Below, piece after piece: positions 26,383-34,883 of a DNA stretch of 64,000 nucleotides. The notes below the pieces were generated by a model. It was not told where the DNA came from and did no database searches. It saw nothing but the letters and a program-made list of their open reading frames with translations. How positions within the stretch are numbered: position 1 is the stretch's first letter; every line of letters starts with the position of its first letter. Source of the DNA: Leclercia adecarboxylata (lineage in GTDB: Bacteria > Pseudomonadota > Gammaproteobacteria > Enterobacterales > Enterobacteriaceae); contig NZ_CP040889.1 of assembly GCF_006171285.1 (NCBI RefSeq), positions 2,294,001 to 2,358,000 on the forward strand, written 5' to 3'. The position numbers and the translations under genes were made by a program.

Positions 26383-28014
26383 GTGCTGACTCTGCTACAT
26401 CTGCTTTCTGCCGTGGCGCTGCTGGTCTGGGGCACTCATATTGTCCGTACCGGCGTAATGCGCGTTTTTGGCGCCCGCTTACGTACCGTTCTCAGCCGCA
26501 GCGTTGAGAAAAAACCGCTCGCGTTCTGTTCCGGCATTGGCGTAACCGCGCTGGTGCAAAGCAGCAACGCCACGACTATGCTGGTCACCTCGTTTGTGGC
26601 CCAGGATCTGGTGGCGCTGACGCCTGCGCTGGTGATTGTTCTCGGTGCCGATGTAGGGACCGCGCTGATGGCGCGGGTGTTAACCTTCGATCTCTCCTGG
26701 CTGTCGCCGCTGCTAATCTTCATCGGCGTGATATTTTTCCTTGGCCGGAAACAGACCCGGGCCGGACAGCTCGGGCGCGTCGGGATCGGCCTGGGGCTGA
26801 TTCTGCTGGCGCTGGAACTGATCGTCCAGGCCGTCACCCCCATTACGCAGGCGAGCGGCGTGCAGGTGATTTTCGCCTCGCTGACCGGCGACATCATGCT
26901 GGATGCGTTGATTGGTGCGGTGTTTGCGCTTATCAGCTACTCCAGCCTGGCGGCGGTGCTGTTAACCGCGACGCTGACCGCGGCGGGGATTATCTCCTTC
27001 CCGGTAGCCCTCTGTCTGGTGATTGGCGCGAACCTTGGCTCCGGCCTGCTGGCGATGCTCAATAACAGCGCCGCCAACGCCGCAGCCCGTCGCGTGGCGC
27101 TCGGCAGCCTGCTGTTTAAGCTGGTGGGGAGCCTGATCATTCTGCCGTTCGTTAACCCGCTGGCGAATCTGATGGATAACCTGTCGCTGCCGGAATCGGA
27201 GATGGTGATCTACTTCCACGTCTTCTACAACCTGGTGCGCTGCGTGGCGATGGTGCCTTTTGCCGGGCCGATGGCGCGCTTTTGTGAACGTATTATCCGC
27301 GACCAGCCTGAGCTGGATATGCGACTCAAGCCAAAACATCTGGACTCATCCGCCCTTGATACGCCGGCGCTGGCGCTGGCCAATGCCGCCCGCGAAACGC
27401 TGCGCATGGGCGATGCGATGGAGCTGATGCTGGAAGGGCTGAAAAAGGTGATGCATGGCGAGCCGCGGGAAGAGAAAGATCTGCGTAAGCTCGCCGACGA
27501 TATCAACGTGCTTTATACCGCCATCAAACTCTATCTGGCGCGGATGCCGAAAGACGAGCTGGCGGAAGAGGAGTCCCGCCGCTGGGCGGAGATCATCGAG
27601 ATGTCCCTCAACCTTGAGCAGGCCTCCGATATCGTCGAGCGCATGGGAAGTGAAATCGCCGACAAATCGCTGGCGGCCCGCCGGGCGTTCTCCCTTGAGG
27701 GCGTCAAAGAGCTGGATGCACTGCACGATCAGCTGCTTGCTAACCTGAAGCTGGCGATGTCGGTCTTTTTCTCCGGGGATCTGCCCAGCGCCCGTCGTCT
27801 GCGCCGCAACAAACACCGGTTCCGTATCCTCAACCGCCGCTATTCCCACGCGCACGTTGACCGACTGCACCAGCAGAACGTGCAGAGCATCGAGACCAGT
27901 TCCCTGCACCTGGGGCTGCTGGGCGACATGAAACGCCTCAACTCCCTGTTCTGCGCGGTGGCGTACAGCGTGATGGAGCAGCCGGATGAGGACGACGATC
28001 GGGATGAGTATTAA
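26383..28014 (+). CDS. yjbB: YjbB, Na+/phosphate cotransporter family protein with PhoU domain
   Basis: 543 residues, E. coli length, GTG start after AAAAGGAGAA. The N-terminal half is an inner-membrane Na/Pi cotransporter (PF02690) with two repeats, each bearing the conserved serine-rich core (ALVQSSNATTMLVTSF near 57, ISYSSLAAVLLTATL near 185). The C-terminal 200 residues form a PhoU-like helical domain. In E. coli it promotes phosphate export when polyphosphate is elevated. The stop codon shares bases with the stop of the convergent antitoxin gene. Confidence 0.95.
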   Translation: MLTLLHLLSAVALLVWGTHIVRTGVMRVFGARLRTVLSRSVEKKPLAFCSGIGVTALVQSSNATTMLVTSFVAQDLVALTPALVIVLGADVGTALMARVLTFDLSWLSPLLIFIGVIFFLGRKQTRAGQLGRVGIGLGLILLALELIVQAVTPITQASGVQVIFASLTGDIMLDALIGAVFALISYSSLAAVLLTATLTAAGIISFPVALCLVIGANLGSGLLAMLNNSAANAAARRVALGSLLFKLVGSLIILPFVNPLANLMDNLSLPESEMVIYFHVFYNLVRCVAMVPFAGPMARFCERIIRDQPELDMRLKPKHLDSSALDTPALALANAARETLRMGDAMELMLEGLKKVMHGEPREEKDLRKLADDINVLYTAIKLYLARMPKDELAEEESRRWAEIIEMSLNLEQASDIVERMGSEIADKSLAARRAFSLEGVKELDALHDQLLANLKLAMSVFFSGDLPSARRLRRNKHRFRILNRRYSHAHVDRLHQQNVQSIETSSLHLGLLGDMKRLNSLFCAVAYSVMEQPDEDDDRDEY

Positions 28015-28298
28015 CTGTTCACATGTTTGATGGTTAAGCCAAGGCCCAGCGCTTTCATCACGGCGAGCGTGGTTTTAAGCGTTGGGTTGCCTTTTTCACT
28101 GAACGAGCGGTAGAGCTGCTCTCGTGATAATCCCGTTTGTTCTGCAATGGTCGACATGCCTTTAGCGCGAGCAACCACTCCCAGTGCCTCAGCGATAAAG
28201 GCAGGATCGCCAGTTTCGAGCGCGTCAGTTATAAAGATGGCGATCTGCTCATCGTCTATCAGAGCATTCGCGGGATCGTAGGAGGTTAATTTATTCAT
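28011..28298 (-). CDS. HI1420-type XRE-family antitoxin
   Basis: 95 residues. The C-terminal half is a lambda-repressor-like helix-turn-helix (MSTIAEQTGLSREQLYRSFSEKGNPTLKTTLAVMKALGLGL) characteristic of the HI1420 'addiction module antidote' family. It lies 6 bp downstream of the toxin gene on the same strand, giving the toxin-first order seen in HigBA-like modules. It should neutralise the toxin and repress the operon. Its TAA overlaps the yjbB TAA by four bases tail to tail. Family assignment is from motif recognition only. Confidence 0.9.
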   Translation of the reverse strand: MNKLTSYDPANALIDDEQIAIFITDALETGDPAFIAEALGVVARAKGMSTIAEQTGLSREQLYRSFSEKGNPTLKTTLAVMKALGLGLTIKHVNS

Positions 28299-28304
28299 GG
28301 AGGA

Positions 28305-28607
28305 TTACTCCTGCAGTTTTAAGGTTCTGGCAAGCACCCTGGCCAGAAGGATATCTTTGTCCTGACTACTTTTGTCGCCGCCGCATAACAGCAGAATGAT
28401 GCGCTTGCCATGCTGTTTGAAGTAGATCCTGTAACCAGGACCGACGTGGATCCTAAGCTCGCTTACGCCTTCACCTACAGGTTTCACGTCACCCGGTAAT
28501 CCGTTTGCCAGCCGGAACAGGCGGGCTGCTATCACTGTTTTCGCACGTCGGTCTTTTAAATTTTGCTCCCAGCAGCGAAAGGGTTCTGTCTGAACGAGCT
28601 CTTTCAT
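28305..28607 (-). CDS. HI1419-type RelE/ParE-superfamily toxin
   Basis: 100 residues. The compact, basic RelE-like fold is suggested by FRCWEQNLKDRRAKTVIAARLFRLANGLPGDVKPVGEGVSELRIHVGPGYRIYFKQHGKRIILLLCGGDKSSQDKDI. This pattern is diagnostic of the HI1419 'addiction module killer' family. Members are probably ribosome-dependent mRNA interferases, but the activity of this one is inferred. SD GGGAG precedes the ATG. The upstream region holds palindromes suited to autoregulation. Confidence 0.9.
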   Translation of the reverse strand: MKELVQTEPFRCWEQNLKDRRAKTVIAARLFRLANGLPGDVKPVGEGVSELRIHVGPGYRIYFKQHGKRIILLLCGGDKSSQDKDILLARVLARTLKLQE

Positions 28608-28612
28608 ACTAC

Positions 28613-28652
28613 TCCCTGTTGTTTATAAACTACAAAACTATATGCACAGGGA
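28613..28652. promoter_or_regulatory. Candidate toxin-antitoxin operator
   Basis: Contains the perfect 10-bp palindrome GTTTATAAAC (28621-28630), nested in an inverted repeat TCCCTGT ... ACAGGGA (28613-28619 and 28646-28652). It lies immediately upstream of the toxin start, where these modules bind their antitoxin. Confidence 0.5.
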
Positions 28653-28803
28653 ATGAAAATAAAAGTGATAGGGTGAACCCGTAAAGCCTCAAACTTCAAA
28701 TGCTGAAAGCGCTTCGCAAACAACTCAACCTCGCTTTTTCGCCAGCGGCTGATCTTTTTACCAGCCCAAACCTAAGGTATATTTCGCCTCTACAGGAGAA
28801 ATT

Positions 28804-29679
28804 ATGCTGCCAACTCAATCCACCCGATTAAACAAATATATTAGCGAGAGCGGGATCTGCTCGCGTCGCGAGGCTGACCGTTATATCGAACAGGGCAACG
28901 TGTTTATCAACGGTAAACGCGCCACCATTGGCGATCAGGTCGCCCCTGGCGACGTGGTCAAAGTAAATGGTCAGGCGATCGAGCCGCGTAACGCAGAAGA
29001 CCTGGTATTTATCGCGCTGAATAAACCGGTTGGCATTGTCAGTACCACGGAAGATGGCGAGCGCGACAACATCGTTGATTTCGTTAACCACAGCAGCCGT
29101 ATTTTCCCGATTGGCCGCCTGGACAAAGACTCTCAGGGGCTGATTTTCCTCACCAACCACGGCGATCTGGTGAACAAAATCCTGCGGGCCGGTAACGACC
29201 ACGAGAAAGAGTACATCGTCACGGTCAACAAACCGGTAACTGACGAATTCATTCGCGGGATGGGGGCGGGAGTACCGATCCTCGGCACGGTGACGAAAAA
29301 GTGCAAGGTGAAGAAAGAGGCGCCGTTCGCGTTCCGCATCACCCTCGTTCAGGGGTTAAACCGCCAGATCCGCCGCATGTGCGAGCATTTCGGTTTTGAA
29401 GTGACGAAGCTGGAACGCACGCGCATCATGAACGTCAGCCTTACCGGCATCCCGCTGGGCGAGTGGCGCGATCTGACCGATGACGAACTGATTGAGCTGT
29501 TTAAGCTGATTGAGAACTCATCCTCTGAAGCGAAGCCAAAAGCCAAAGCGAAACCGAAAACCCAGGGCATCAAACGCCCGGTGGTTAAAGCGCCGCAATC
29601 AGAAGAGAAAAGCCGGGCGAAGCCTGCCGGAAACGGAAAACGCTTTACTTCGCCAGGACGCAAAAAGAAAGGGCGCTGA
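28804..29679 (+). CDS. rluF: RluF, 23S rRNA pseudouridine(2604) synthase
   Basis: 291 residues. An N-terminal S4 RNA-binding domain ([29 protein letters not shown]) is followed by the RsuA/RluB/E/F catalytic domain. The catalytic Asp107 is in [21 protein letters not shown]. The Lys/Pro-rich C-terminal tail is typical and variable. Modifies U2604 of 23S rRNA (and tRNA-Tyr U35 in E. coli). Convergent with yjbD with zero bases between the two stop codons. Confidence 0.96.
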   Translation: MLPTQSTRLNKYISESGICSRREADRYIEQGNVFINGKRATIGDQVAPGDVVKVNGQAIEPRNAEDLVFIALNKPVGIVSTTEDGERDNIVDFVNHSSRIFPIGRLDKDSQGLIFLTNHGDLVNKILRAGNDHEKEYIVTVNKPVTDEFIRGMGAGVPILGTVTKKCKVKKEAPFAFRITLVQGLNRQIRRMCEHFGFEVTKLERTRIMNVSLTGIPLGEWRDLTDDELIELFKLIENSSSEAKPKAKAKPKTQGIKRPVVKAPQSEEKSRAKPAGNGKRFTSPGRKKKGR

Positions 29680-29690
29680 TCAGCGCCTTC
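29669..29690. terminator. Bidirectional palindrome spanning the rluF and yjbD stop codons
   Basis: AAGGGCGCTGA|TCAGCGCCTT. The two TGA stops abut at the dyad centre and the flanking arms pair. A-rich (left) and TTCC (right) flanks make it a plausible short terminator in the minus direction. Confidence 0.6.
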
Positions 29691-29952
29691 CACGGGTTGG
29701 AGTATTGGCCGACCAGGAAAACGTCGCCTCTTTATCCACCTTATAAGCCTGCTCTTTGCGAAGTTTGCGGGCTTTTTTAGCGTCCAGCTCACGCTGCGCC
29801 ATCAGTTTGTCGATGTACTCTTTTTTGAGGTGATTGGTTTCGGCGTTGGTCAGCAGACGGCCATGGGCGATACGCGCGCGATCGAGCAGGGTTTTCAGTT
29901 CGCGCTGCTCGCTTTCCGTCATCTCTTTCTGGGTCAATCTTGGTGTGGACAT
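29680..29952 (-). CDS. yjbD: YjbD, DUF3811 family protein
   Basis: 90 residues, E. coli length. Small, very basic, helical protein (MTESEQRELKTLLDRARIAHGRLLTNAETNHLKKEYIDKLMAQRELDAKKARKLRKEQAYK). Function is unknown. No signal peptide. A perfect SD AGGAGG eight bases before the ATG is partly sequestered in an 8-bp hairpin. Convergent with rluF. Confidence 0.9.
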   Translation of the reverse strand: MSTPRLTQKEMTESEQRELKTLLDRARIAHGRLLTNAETNHLKKEYIDKLMAQRELDAKKARKLRKEQAYKVDKEATFSWSANTPTRGRR

Positions 29953-29956
29953 ACCT

Positions 29957-29980
29957 GAAGCCTCCTGTGAAAGAGGCTTC
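29957..29980 (-). promoter_or_regulatory. Hairpin masking the yjbD Shine-Dalgarno
   Basis: On the minus strand GAAGCCTC - 8-nt loop - GAGGCTTC, a perfect 8-bp stem whose 3' arm contains GAGG of the AGGAGG ribosome-binding site. It could limit translation of yjbD, or serve as the upstream panS transcript end. Confidence 0.55.
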
Positions 29981-30015
29981 AGTGTAAAGCATGCCTTCGC
30001 TGCGGCGAAGCTGAA

Positions 30016-30960
30016 TTAACCTTCCTTCACCACATCGCTTTTCTTTTGTTCATCGAGGGGCTTACCCGACCAGTAACCCGCCAGCAGGGAGCCGGAAAGG
30101 TTATGCCATACCGAGAACAGCGCGCCAGGCAGAGCCGCCAGCGGTGAGAAGTAAATTTTGCCCAGCGCAGCGGCCAGACCCGAGTTCTGCATCCCGACCT
30201 CAATCGCCAGCGTGCGGCAGGTGGATTCGTCAAAGCCGAACAGCTTCCCGCCCCAGTAACCGCCCAGCAGACCGATTGTGTTATGCAGCACCACGGCGAT
30301 AATCACCACGAAGCCCACAGAGGCGATATGCGCCGCAGAACCGGCCACCACCGCGCTGATGATTGCCAGAATACAGATCATGGAAAACGCTGGCAGGTAC
30401 GGCTCAACGGCTTTCACTACCCGCGGGAACAGGTGATGGATAACCAGCCCCAGCGCAATCGGGATCACCACGATTTGCAGAATGCTCAGCAGCATCCCCA
30501 TCACGTCCACCTGAATGTGGGCATCCACATACAGACGCGTCAGCAGCGGGGTGGCAACCACGCCCACCAGGGTGGAGACGGAGGAGATGGTCACCGACAG
30601 CGCCACATCCCCTTTTGCCAGATAGATCATCACGTTGGAGGCGGTGCCGCTGGCCACGCTGCCCACCAGCACCATGCCTGCGGAGAGGTCAGGCGGCATC
30701 TTAAAGGCGATAGCCAGCGCCCATGCCGCCAGCGGCATCACCAGATAGTGCAGGAAAATACCTGCCGCCACCGGGGCCGGACGCGACAGCACGCGTTTGA
30801 AGTCGTCGATCTTCAGGTGCACGCCCATGCCGAACATGATCAGCATCAGCAGCGTGGTGACCCACGGACCGATAGCGGTAAAGGTGGATGGCGTATAATA
30901 GGCTAAAACAGAGAGCAGCAGCGCCCATAACGGGAACAGCCGGGTGATGGCGGATAACAT
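30016..30960 (-). CDS. panS: PanS, BASS-family ketopantoate/pantoate/pantothenate transporter
   Basis: 314 residues with about nine to ten hydrophobic segments and no signal peptide. It is a member of the bile acid:sodium symporter superfamily. Family blocks include [49 protein letters not shown] and [22 protein letters not shown]. The match is closest to the protein called PanS in Salmonella, a pantoate/pantothenate transporter. Not at this locus in E. coli K-12. The exact substrate is inferred. Confidence 0.85.
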   Translation of the reverse strand: MLSAITRLFPLWALLLSVLAYYTPSTFTAIGPWVTTLLMLIMFGMGVHLKIDDFKRVLSRPAPVAAGIFLHYLVMPLAAWALAIAFKMPPDLSAGMVLVGSVASGTASNVMIYLAKGDVALSVTISSVSTLVGVVATPLLTRLYVDAHIQVDVMGMLLSILQIVVIPIALGLVIHHLFPRVVKAVEPYLPAFSMICILAIISAVVAGSAAHIASVGFVVIIAVVLHNTIGLLGGYWGGKLFGFDESTCRTLAIEVGMQNSGLAAALGKIYFSPLAALPGALFSVWHNLSGSLLAGYWSGKPLDEQKKSDVVKEG

Positions 30961-30994
30961 ACGGATTCCTTGCGATTTGTTGTGTCATGTAGTT

Positions 30995-31022
30995 ATAAAA
31001 AAGCCGGGATCGAGCCCGGCTT
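30995..31022 (-). terminator. rtcR terminator
   Basis: Minus strand AGCCGGGCTCGATCCCGGCTTTTTTATAA: an 8-bp stem AGCCGGG/CCCGGCT with a six-T tail, 50 bp after the rtcR stop. Confidence 0.88.
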
Positions 31023-31070
31023 AGAGATAGTGTTTATCCTGCTAATGAATTTTGTTCAACCAAATTTTCT

Positions 31071-32645
31071 TCATGATCCCGGATGGAGGCCTTCCCAGCT
31101 CAGGCCAAAACGGGTGAGATATTTGCGCAGCCTGTCGGCATCGTTAGGCACGGCCTTTTTCATTCGGGAGACGGCAAAGAGCTCGCGTCCTGCCTCGGAT
31201 AATGAGGCGCTACGGCGACACACCTCCAGCACGGTTTCCAGCTGTCGCTGGTCAAAGAGATCCAGCGCCATCGCCGCTAACGGTGTGGCGGTTTGCCAGC
31301 TCTCCTGCAGCCTGAGGATCTCTTCCTCAACAAGCGCTAAGGTGATGCGCCCCTGTTCGGCAAGCGTGGCCATTCGCGCCACGGAGGAACCCAGTTCACG
31401 AAAGTTACCGCGCCATAACGCCTGAGGCGAGTCAGCAAAACGCAGATAGCGCTCTCGTGCCTCTTTATCGAAGCGAACCTGAGATTGCGCTTCGGCCGCA
31501 AAGCGCTGCAGTTCGTACTCCACGTTCGGGGCGATATCTTCCCGGCGCTGCGCCAGGCCGGGCAGGGCAAAACTCCACATATTGATCCGGGCGTAGAGAT
31601 CTTCGCGGAAGCGACCTTCCGCCACCCACTGGCGCATATCCCGGTGCGTGCCGGCAATCAGCTGAAAATCGCTCCTGACCTCTTTATCGGAGCCAAACGG
31701 AAAGAAGGTTTTTTCTTCGATAGCTTTCAACAGCATGGCTTGTTCGTCGAGGCCAAGCTCGGCTATTTCATCTAAAAATAGCACGCCGCCGTCCGCCTCG
31801 CGTAGCAGCCCGGCGCGGGCCGTGGCTGCCCCGGTAAATGCCCCTTTGACATGGCCGAAAAGTGTCGACATGGCGTTATCACCCCGCAGCGTGGCGCAGT
31901 TTACCGCGACCAGCCTGCCAGCCAGCTGATGGCGGGATTGCTTCAGCTGATAGATGCGGTTTGCGAGAAAGGATTTTCCGGCCCCCGTTGGGCCAGTCAG
32001 CAGAACCGGGGCGGTCGAGCGCAGCGCCACACGCTCAATCTGATCGATCAGGGCGTTGAAAGTGGCATTGCGGGTATCAATTCCGGCTTTCAGGAACGAA
32101 ACGGATTCCTGCTGTTCGCGCTGAAAGCGGCTGGTCAATGTGGCGTAGCGGCTTAAATCCAGGTCGATGATTGAGTAACGTCCGACGGGGACGGCCTCTT
32201 CGGGCGCATCCCTGCTGGCGGGACCGGTCTGGATCAGGCTGGCGGGGAGATACCGCGCTTCGGTTAACAAAAACCAGCAGATCTGCGCCACGTGGGTGCC
32301 GGTGGTGATATGCACCAGGTACTCTTCATGTTCGGTGTCAAACTTGTAGTGTGTGGCGAAGTCGAGAAACGCGGCGTAGACCTCTTCAAAATCCCAGGGA
32401 TCGGCAATAGTAACGGGATACGGGCGCACAGTGGTATGGGGTGAAAGCAGCCTGATATCTTCCGTTATCTGTTCCGCCATCCCCCGATCCTGGGGCTGGT
32501 GGAGCAGTTCAAGCCGGTCGACAGGGAGATCGGGCTGCTGGCAAAGCCCGACCGTCGGGCGCCATTTGCGCAGGCGGTTGGCCCGCTTCCCGCGTTTGTC
32601 CATCACCGTGCCCAGTACCCCAATCACTACCCGCCGCTTTTTCAT
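31071..32645 (-). CDS. rtcR: RtcR, sigma-54-dependent activator of the RNA repair operon
   Basis: 524 residues, three parts. The N-terminal ~180 residues are the RtcR/CARF-like sensing domain (VVIGVLGTVMDKRG at the start, LVHITTGTHVAQICWFLL near 115). The central AAA+ domain has Walker A GPTGAGKS (218-225), the sigma-54 contact loop GAFTGA (268-273) and Walker B VLFLDE (about 288). A C-terminal Fis-like helix-turn-helix follows (LETVLEVCRRSASLSEAGRELFA). Divergent from rtcB, which has a sigma-54 promoter. Known members respond to RNA damage products, probably 2',3'-cyclic-phosphate or CARF ligands; the ligand here is inferred. Confidence 0.96.
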   Translation of the reverse strand: MKKRRVVIGVLGTVMDKRGKRANRLRKWRPTVGLCQQPDLPVDRLELLHQPQDRGMAEQITEDIRLLSPHTTVRPYPVTIADPWDFEEVYAAFLDFATHYKFDTEHEEYLVHITTGTHVAQICWFLLTEARYLPASLIQTGPASRDAPEEAVPVGRYSIIDLDLSRYATLTSRFQREQQESVSFLKAGIDTRNATFNALIDQIERVALRSTAPVLLTGPTGAGKSFLANRIYQLKQSRHQLAGRLVAVNCATLRGDNAMSTLFGHVKGAFTGAATARAGLLREADGGVLFLDEIAELGLDEQAMLLKAIEEKTFFPFGSDKEVRSDFQLIAGTHRDMRQWVAEGRFREDLYARINMWSFALPGLAQRREDIAPNVEYELQRFAAEAQSQVRFDKEARERYLRFADSPQALWRGNFRELGSSVARMATLAEQGRITLALVEEEILRLQESWQTATPLAAMALDLFDQRQLETVLEVCRRSASLSEAGRELFAVSRMKKAVPNDADRLRKYLTRFGLSWEGLHPGS

Positions 32646-32778
32646 GTTTATCCTGCAAGATAAAGTTCGATACTAAAAGATAAAAATAATCTGTAGGTTA
32701 AGCAATCTCCGGCGAAAGAGATAAAATAAATAGCAATATAATCATACGGATAGATTTTTTTATGCAGTATGAAGATTC

Positions 32779-32794
32779 TGGCACGCTTCTGGCA
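32779..32794 (+). promoter_or_regulatory. Sigma-54 promoter of rtcB-rlaP
   Basis: TGGCACG-CTTC-TGGCA matches TGGCACG-N4-TTGCA with one mismatch and the required GG(-24)/GC(-12) spacing. Transcription would start near 32806, just ahead of the GAGGA Shine-Dalgarno at about 32819. RtcR sites should lie upstream in 32646-32778. Confidence 0.85.
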
Positions 32795-32830
32795 ATACTA
32801 CTGGTAACAGACCGCCCTGAGGATGAGCAA

Positions 32831-34057
32831 ATGAAACAGAACGATTTTGACGTTTTAACGGCGCAGCACAGCGCACCGGTAAAAATGTGGACGCACGGGG
32901 TGCCCGTTGAGCCAGAGGCGCGTGAGCAACTGCTGAATACCGCAAAGATGCCCTTTATTTTTAAACATCTGGCGGTGATGCCGGATGTGCATCTCGGCAA
33001 AGGTTCCACCATTGGCAGCGTGATCCCCACCAAAGGGGCCATTATTCCCGCGGCGGTGGGTGTAGATATCGGCTGCGGGATGATCGCCGTGCGGACATCG
33101 CTGCTGGCAGGCGATCTGCCGGACAACCTCCACGGATTGCGCAGCGCCATTGAACAGGCGGTGCCGCATGGGCGCACCAGTACCCGCTCCCGTCGAGACA
33201 AAGGGGCGTGGGAAAAGACCCCGGATGTTGTGGATAGCCACTGGGCGCAGCTGGCCCCGCGCTTTAAACGGCTGACGGATAAATATCCCCAGCTGCTGAA
33301 AACCAATAACCATCAGCATCTGGGAACGCTGGGGACCGGTAACCACTTTATTGAAATCTGTCTGGACGAAGCGGATCGCGTCTGGGTCATGCTGCACAGC
33401 GGCTCGCGTGGTGTGGGCAATGCGATCGGCAATGTGTTTATCGCCCTGGCGCAGCAGGATATGCAGCAGCACATCGCCAACCTGCCTGACAGAAATCTGG
33501 CCTATTTCCAGGAGGGAAGCCGGCACTACAACGACTACATCGAAGCCGTGGAGTGGGCGCAGGATTTTGCCCGCCATAACCGCGAGGTGATGATGTCGCG
33601 CGTGCTGGCCGCGCTCTCGCGCAGTGTGCCAAAGCCGTTCCTGACCCAGCAGGAGGCGGTGAATTGCCATCACAACTATGTGCAGAAAGAGCGTCATTTT
33701 GGTGAGGACGTACTCGTCACGCGCAAAGGGGCGGTGTCGGCGCAGAAGGGCGAGATGGGGATCATCCCCGGCTCGATGGGGGCGAAGAGCTTTATCGTGC
33801 GCGGCCTGGGCAATGAAGAGAGCTTCTGCTCCTGCAGTCACGGCGCAGGGCGGGTGATGAGCCGCACGGCGGCCAAAAAACGCTTCACCGTTGCGGATCA
33901 GATCCGCGCCACGGCCCACGTCGAGTGCAGAAAAGACAGCGAGGTCATCGATGAGATCCCGATGGCCTATAAAGACATCGATGCCGTCATGGCGGCGCAA
34001 GCTTCACTGGTCGAAATCGTCCATACCTTGCGCCAGGTGGTCTGTGTAAAAGGATAA
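32831..34057 (+). CDS. rtcB: RtcB, 3'-phosphate/5'-OH RNA ligase
   Basis: 408 residues, E. coli length. GTP- and Mn-dependent ligase that joins RNA 2',3'-cyclic-phosphate or 3'-phosphate ends to 5'-OH ends. Metal ligands are visible in DVHLGKG, GVDIGCGM (Cys near 78), GTGNHFIE and NCHHNYVQ. The guanylylated His lies in SCSHGAGRVMSR. ATG 32831 was chosen: it follows SD GAGGA and lies downstream of the sigma-54 promoter. The methionine at 32762 in the same frame is upstream of the promoter and cannot be on this transcript. rlaP follows after 4 bp. Confidence 0.97.
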   Translation: MKQNDFDVLTAQHSAPVKMWTHGVPVEPEAREQLLNTAKMPFIFKHLAVMPDVHLGKGSTIGSVIPTKGAIIPAAVGVDIGCGMIAVRTSLLAGDLPDNLHGLRSAIEQAVPHGRTSTRSRRDKGAWEKTPDVVDSHWAQLAPRFKRLTDKYPQLLKTNNHQHLGTLGTGNHFIEICLDEADRVWVMLHSGSRGVGNAIGNVFIALAQQDMQQHIANLPDRNLAYFQEGSRHYNDYIEAVEWAQDFARHNREVMMSRVLAALSRSVPKPFLTQQEAVNCHHNYVQKERHFGEDVLVTRKGAVSAQKGEMGIIPGSMGAKSFIVRGLGNEESFCSCSHGAGRVMSRTAAKKRFTVADQIRATAHVECRKDSEVIDEIPMAYKDIDAVMAAQASLVEIVHTLRQVVCVKG

Positions 34058-34061
34058 AAAG

Positions 34062-34850
34062 ATGGCTAATAACGGTGTAGATGCCGCCATGCGCGAGCGC
34101 GTGCGGCAGCAGCTCAATGAAATAGAGCAACGATTCAATGTGACCGTGCTGTACGCCTGTGAATCGGGCAGCCGGGGCTGGGGCTTTGCGTCGCCGGACA
34201 GCGATTATGACGTGCGATTCCTGTATGTGCATAAACCGGACTGGTACTTGCGCGTGGAGCCGCAGCGGGACGTCATCGAACTGCCCATCGATGACGAACT
34301 GGACGTGAGCGGCTGGGAGTGGCGTAAGGCGCTTGGCTTGCTGAAAGCGGCCAACCCCACGCTTATCGAGTGGCTGGATTCGCCGGTTGTCTATCAGCAG
34401 AACGAAACGGTGGTAACGCAGTTACGCGCGCAGGTGCCCGCCTGGTTTTCCCCGGTGCGCGCGCGCTGGCACTACTACTCTATGGCGCGCAAAAACTTCC
34501 GTGGATACTTACAGGGGGAAGAGGTTAGGCTGAAGAAGTACTTTTACGTCTTACGTCCACTGTTAGCGGTGCGGTGGGTGGAAGCCGGGAAAGGTGTGCC
34601 GCCGATGCGCTTTGCCGAACTGCTGGCGGGAAGTGGGCTTGATGCGCCGTTACGTCAGGAAATCGATGACTTAGTGGCGATAAAGCAGCGTGCCGGAGAA
34701 GCGCAATACGGCTCCAGACGCCCTTTGTTGCATGCTTTCATCACCCGGGAGCTGGCGCGAGGCGAAAACCCGCCGACGCTGCCTGACAGCCGCGACGGTG
34801 ATATCAGATCGCTGGATTCGCTCCTGATGAGAACGGTGCTGGCAGAATAA
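34062..34850 (+). CDS. RlaP-family nucleotidyltransferase (RNA-repair associated)
   Basis: 262 residues. The N-terminal nucleotidyltransferase signature is intact: GSRGW at residues 36-40 and the metal-binding acidic pair in DSDYDVRF (Asp48, Asp50). The middle contains VIELPIDDELDVSGWEWRKALGLLKAANPTLIEWL and FRGYLQGEEVRLKKYFYVLRPLLAVRW, characteristic of the PF10127 (RlaP, formerly YcgL-like) family. Four bases separate it from rtcB, so it is in the RtcR/sigma-54 operon at the place normally held by rtcA. A role in nucleotide addition to damaged RNA ends has been proposed for the family; it is inferred here. Confidence 0.88.
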   Translation: MANNGVDAAMRERVRQQLNEIEQRFNVTVLYACESGSRGWGFASPDSDYDVRFLYVHKPDWYLRVEPQRDVIELPIDDELDVSGWEWRKALGLLKAANPTLIEWLDSPVVYQQNETVVTQLRAQVPAWFSPVRARWHYYSMARKNFRGYLQGEEVRLKKYFYVLRPLLAVRWVEAGKGVPPMRFAELLAGSGLDAPLRQEIDDLVAIKQRAGEAQYGSRRPLLHAFITRELARGENPPTLPDSRDGDIRSLDSLLMRTVLAE

Positions 34851-34880
34851 AAAAATGGCCCGGATATCCGGGCCATTTTT
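34848..34880. terminator. Bidirectional terminator between rlaP and lysC
   Basis: AAAAAAATGGCCCGGATATCCGGGCCATTTTT: a perfect palindrome with A-tract and T-tract on opposite sides. It serves the convergent rlaP and lysC transcripts. Confidence 0.93.
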
Positions 34881-34883
34881 CTG

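Noticed and set aside
32855..34000. 381-codon open frame antisense to rtcB
   Set aside because: Shadow of a strongly conserved enzyme gene; no supporting signals.
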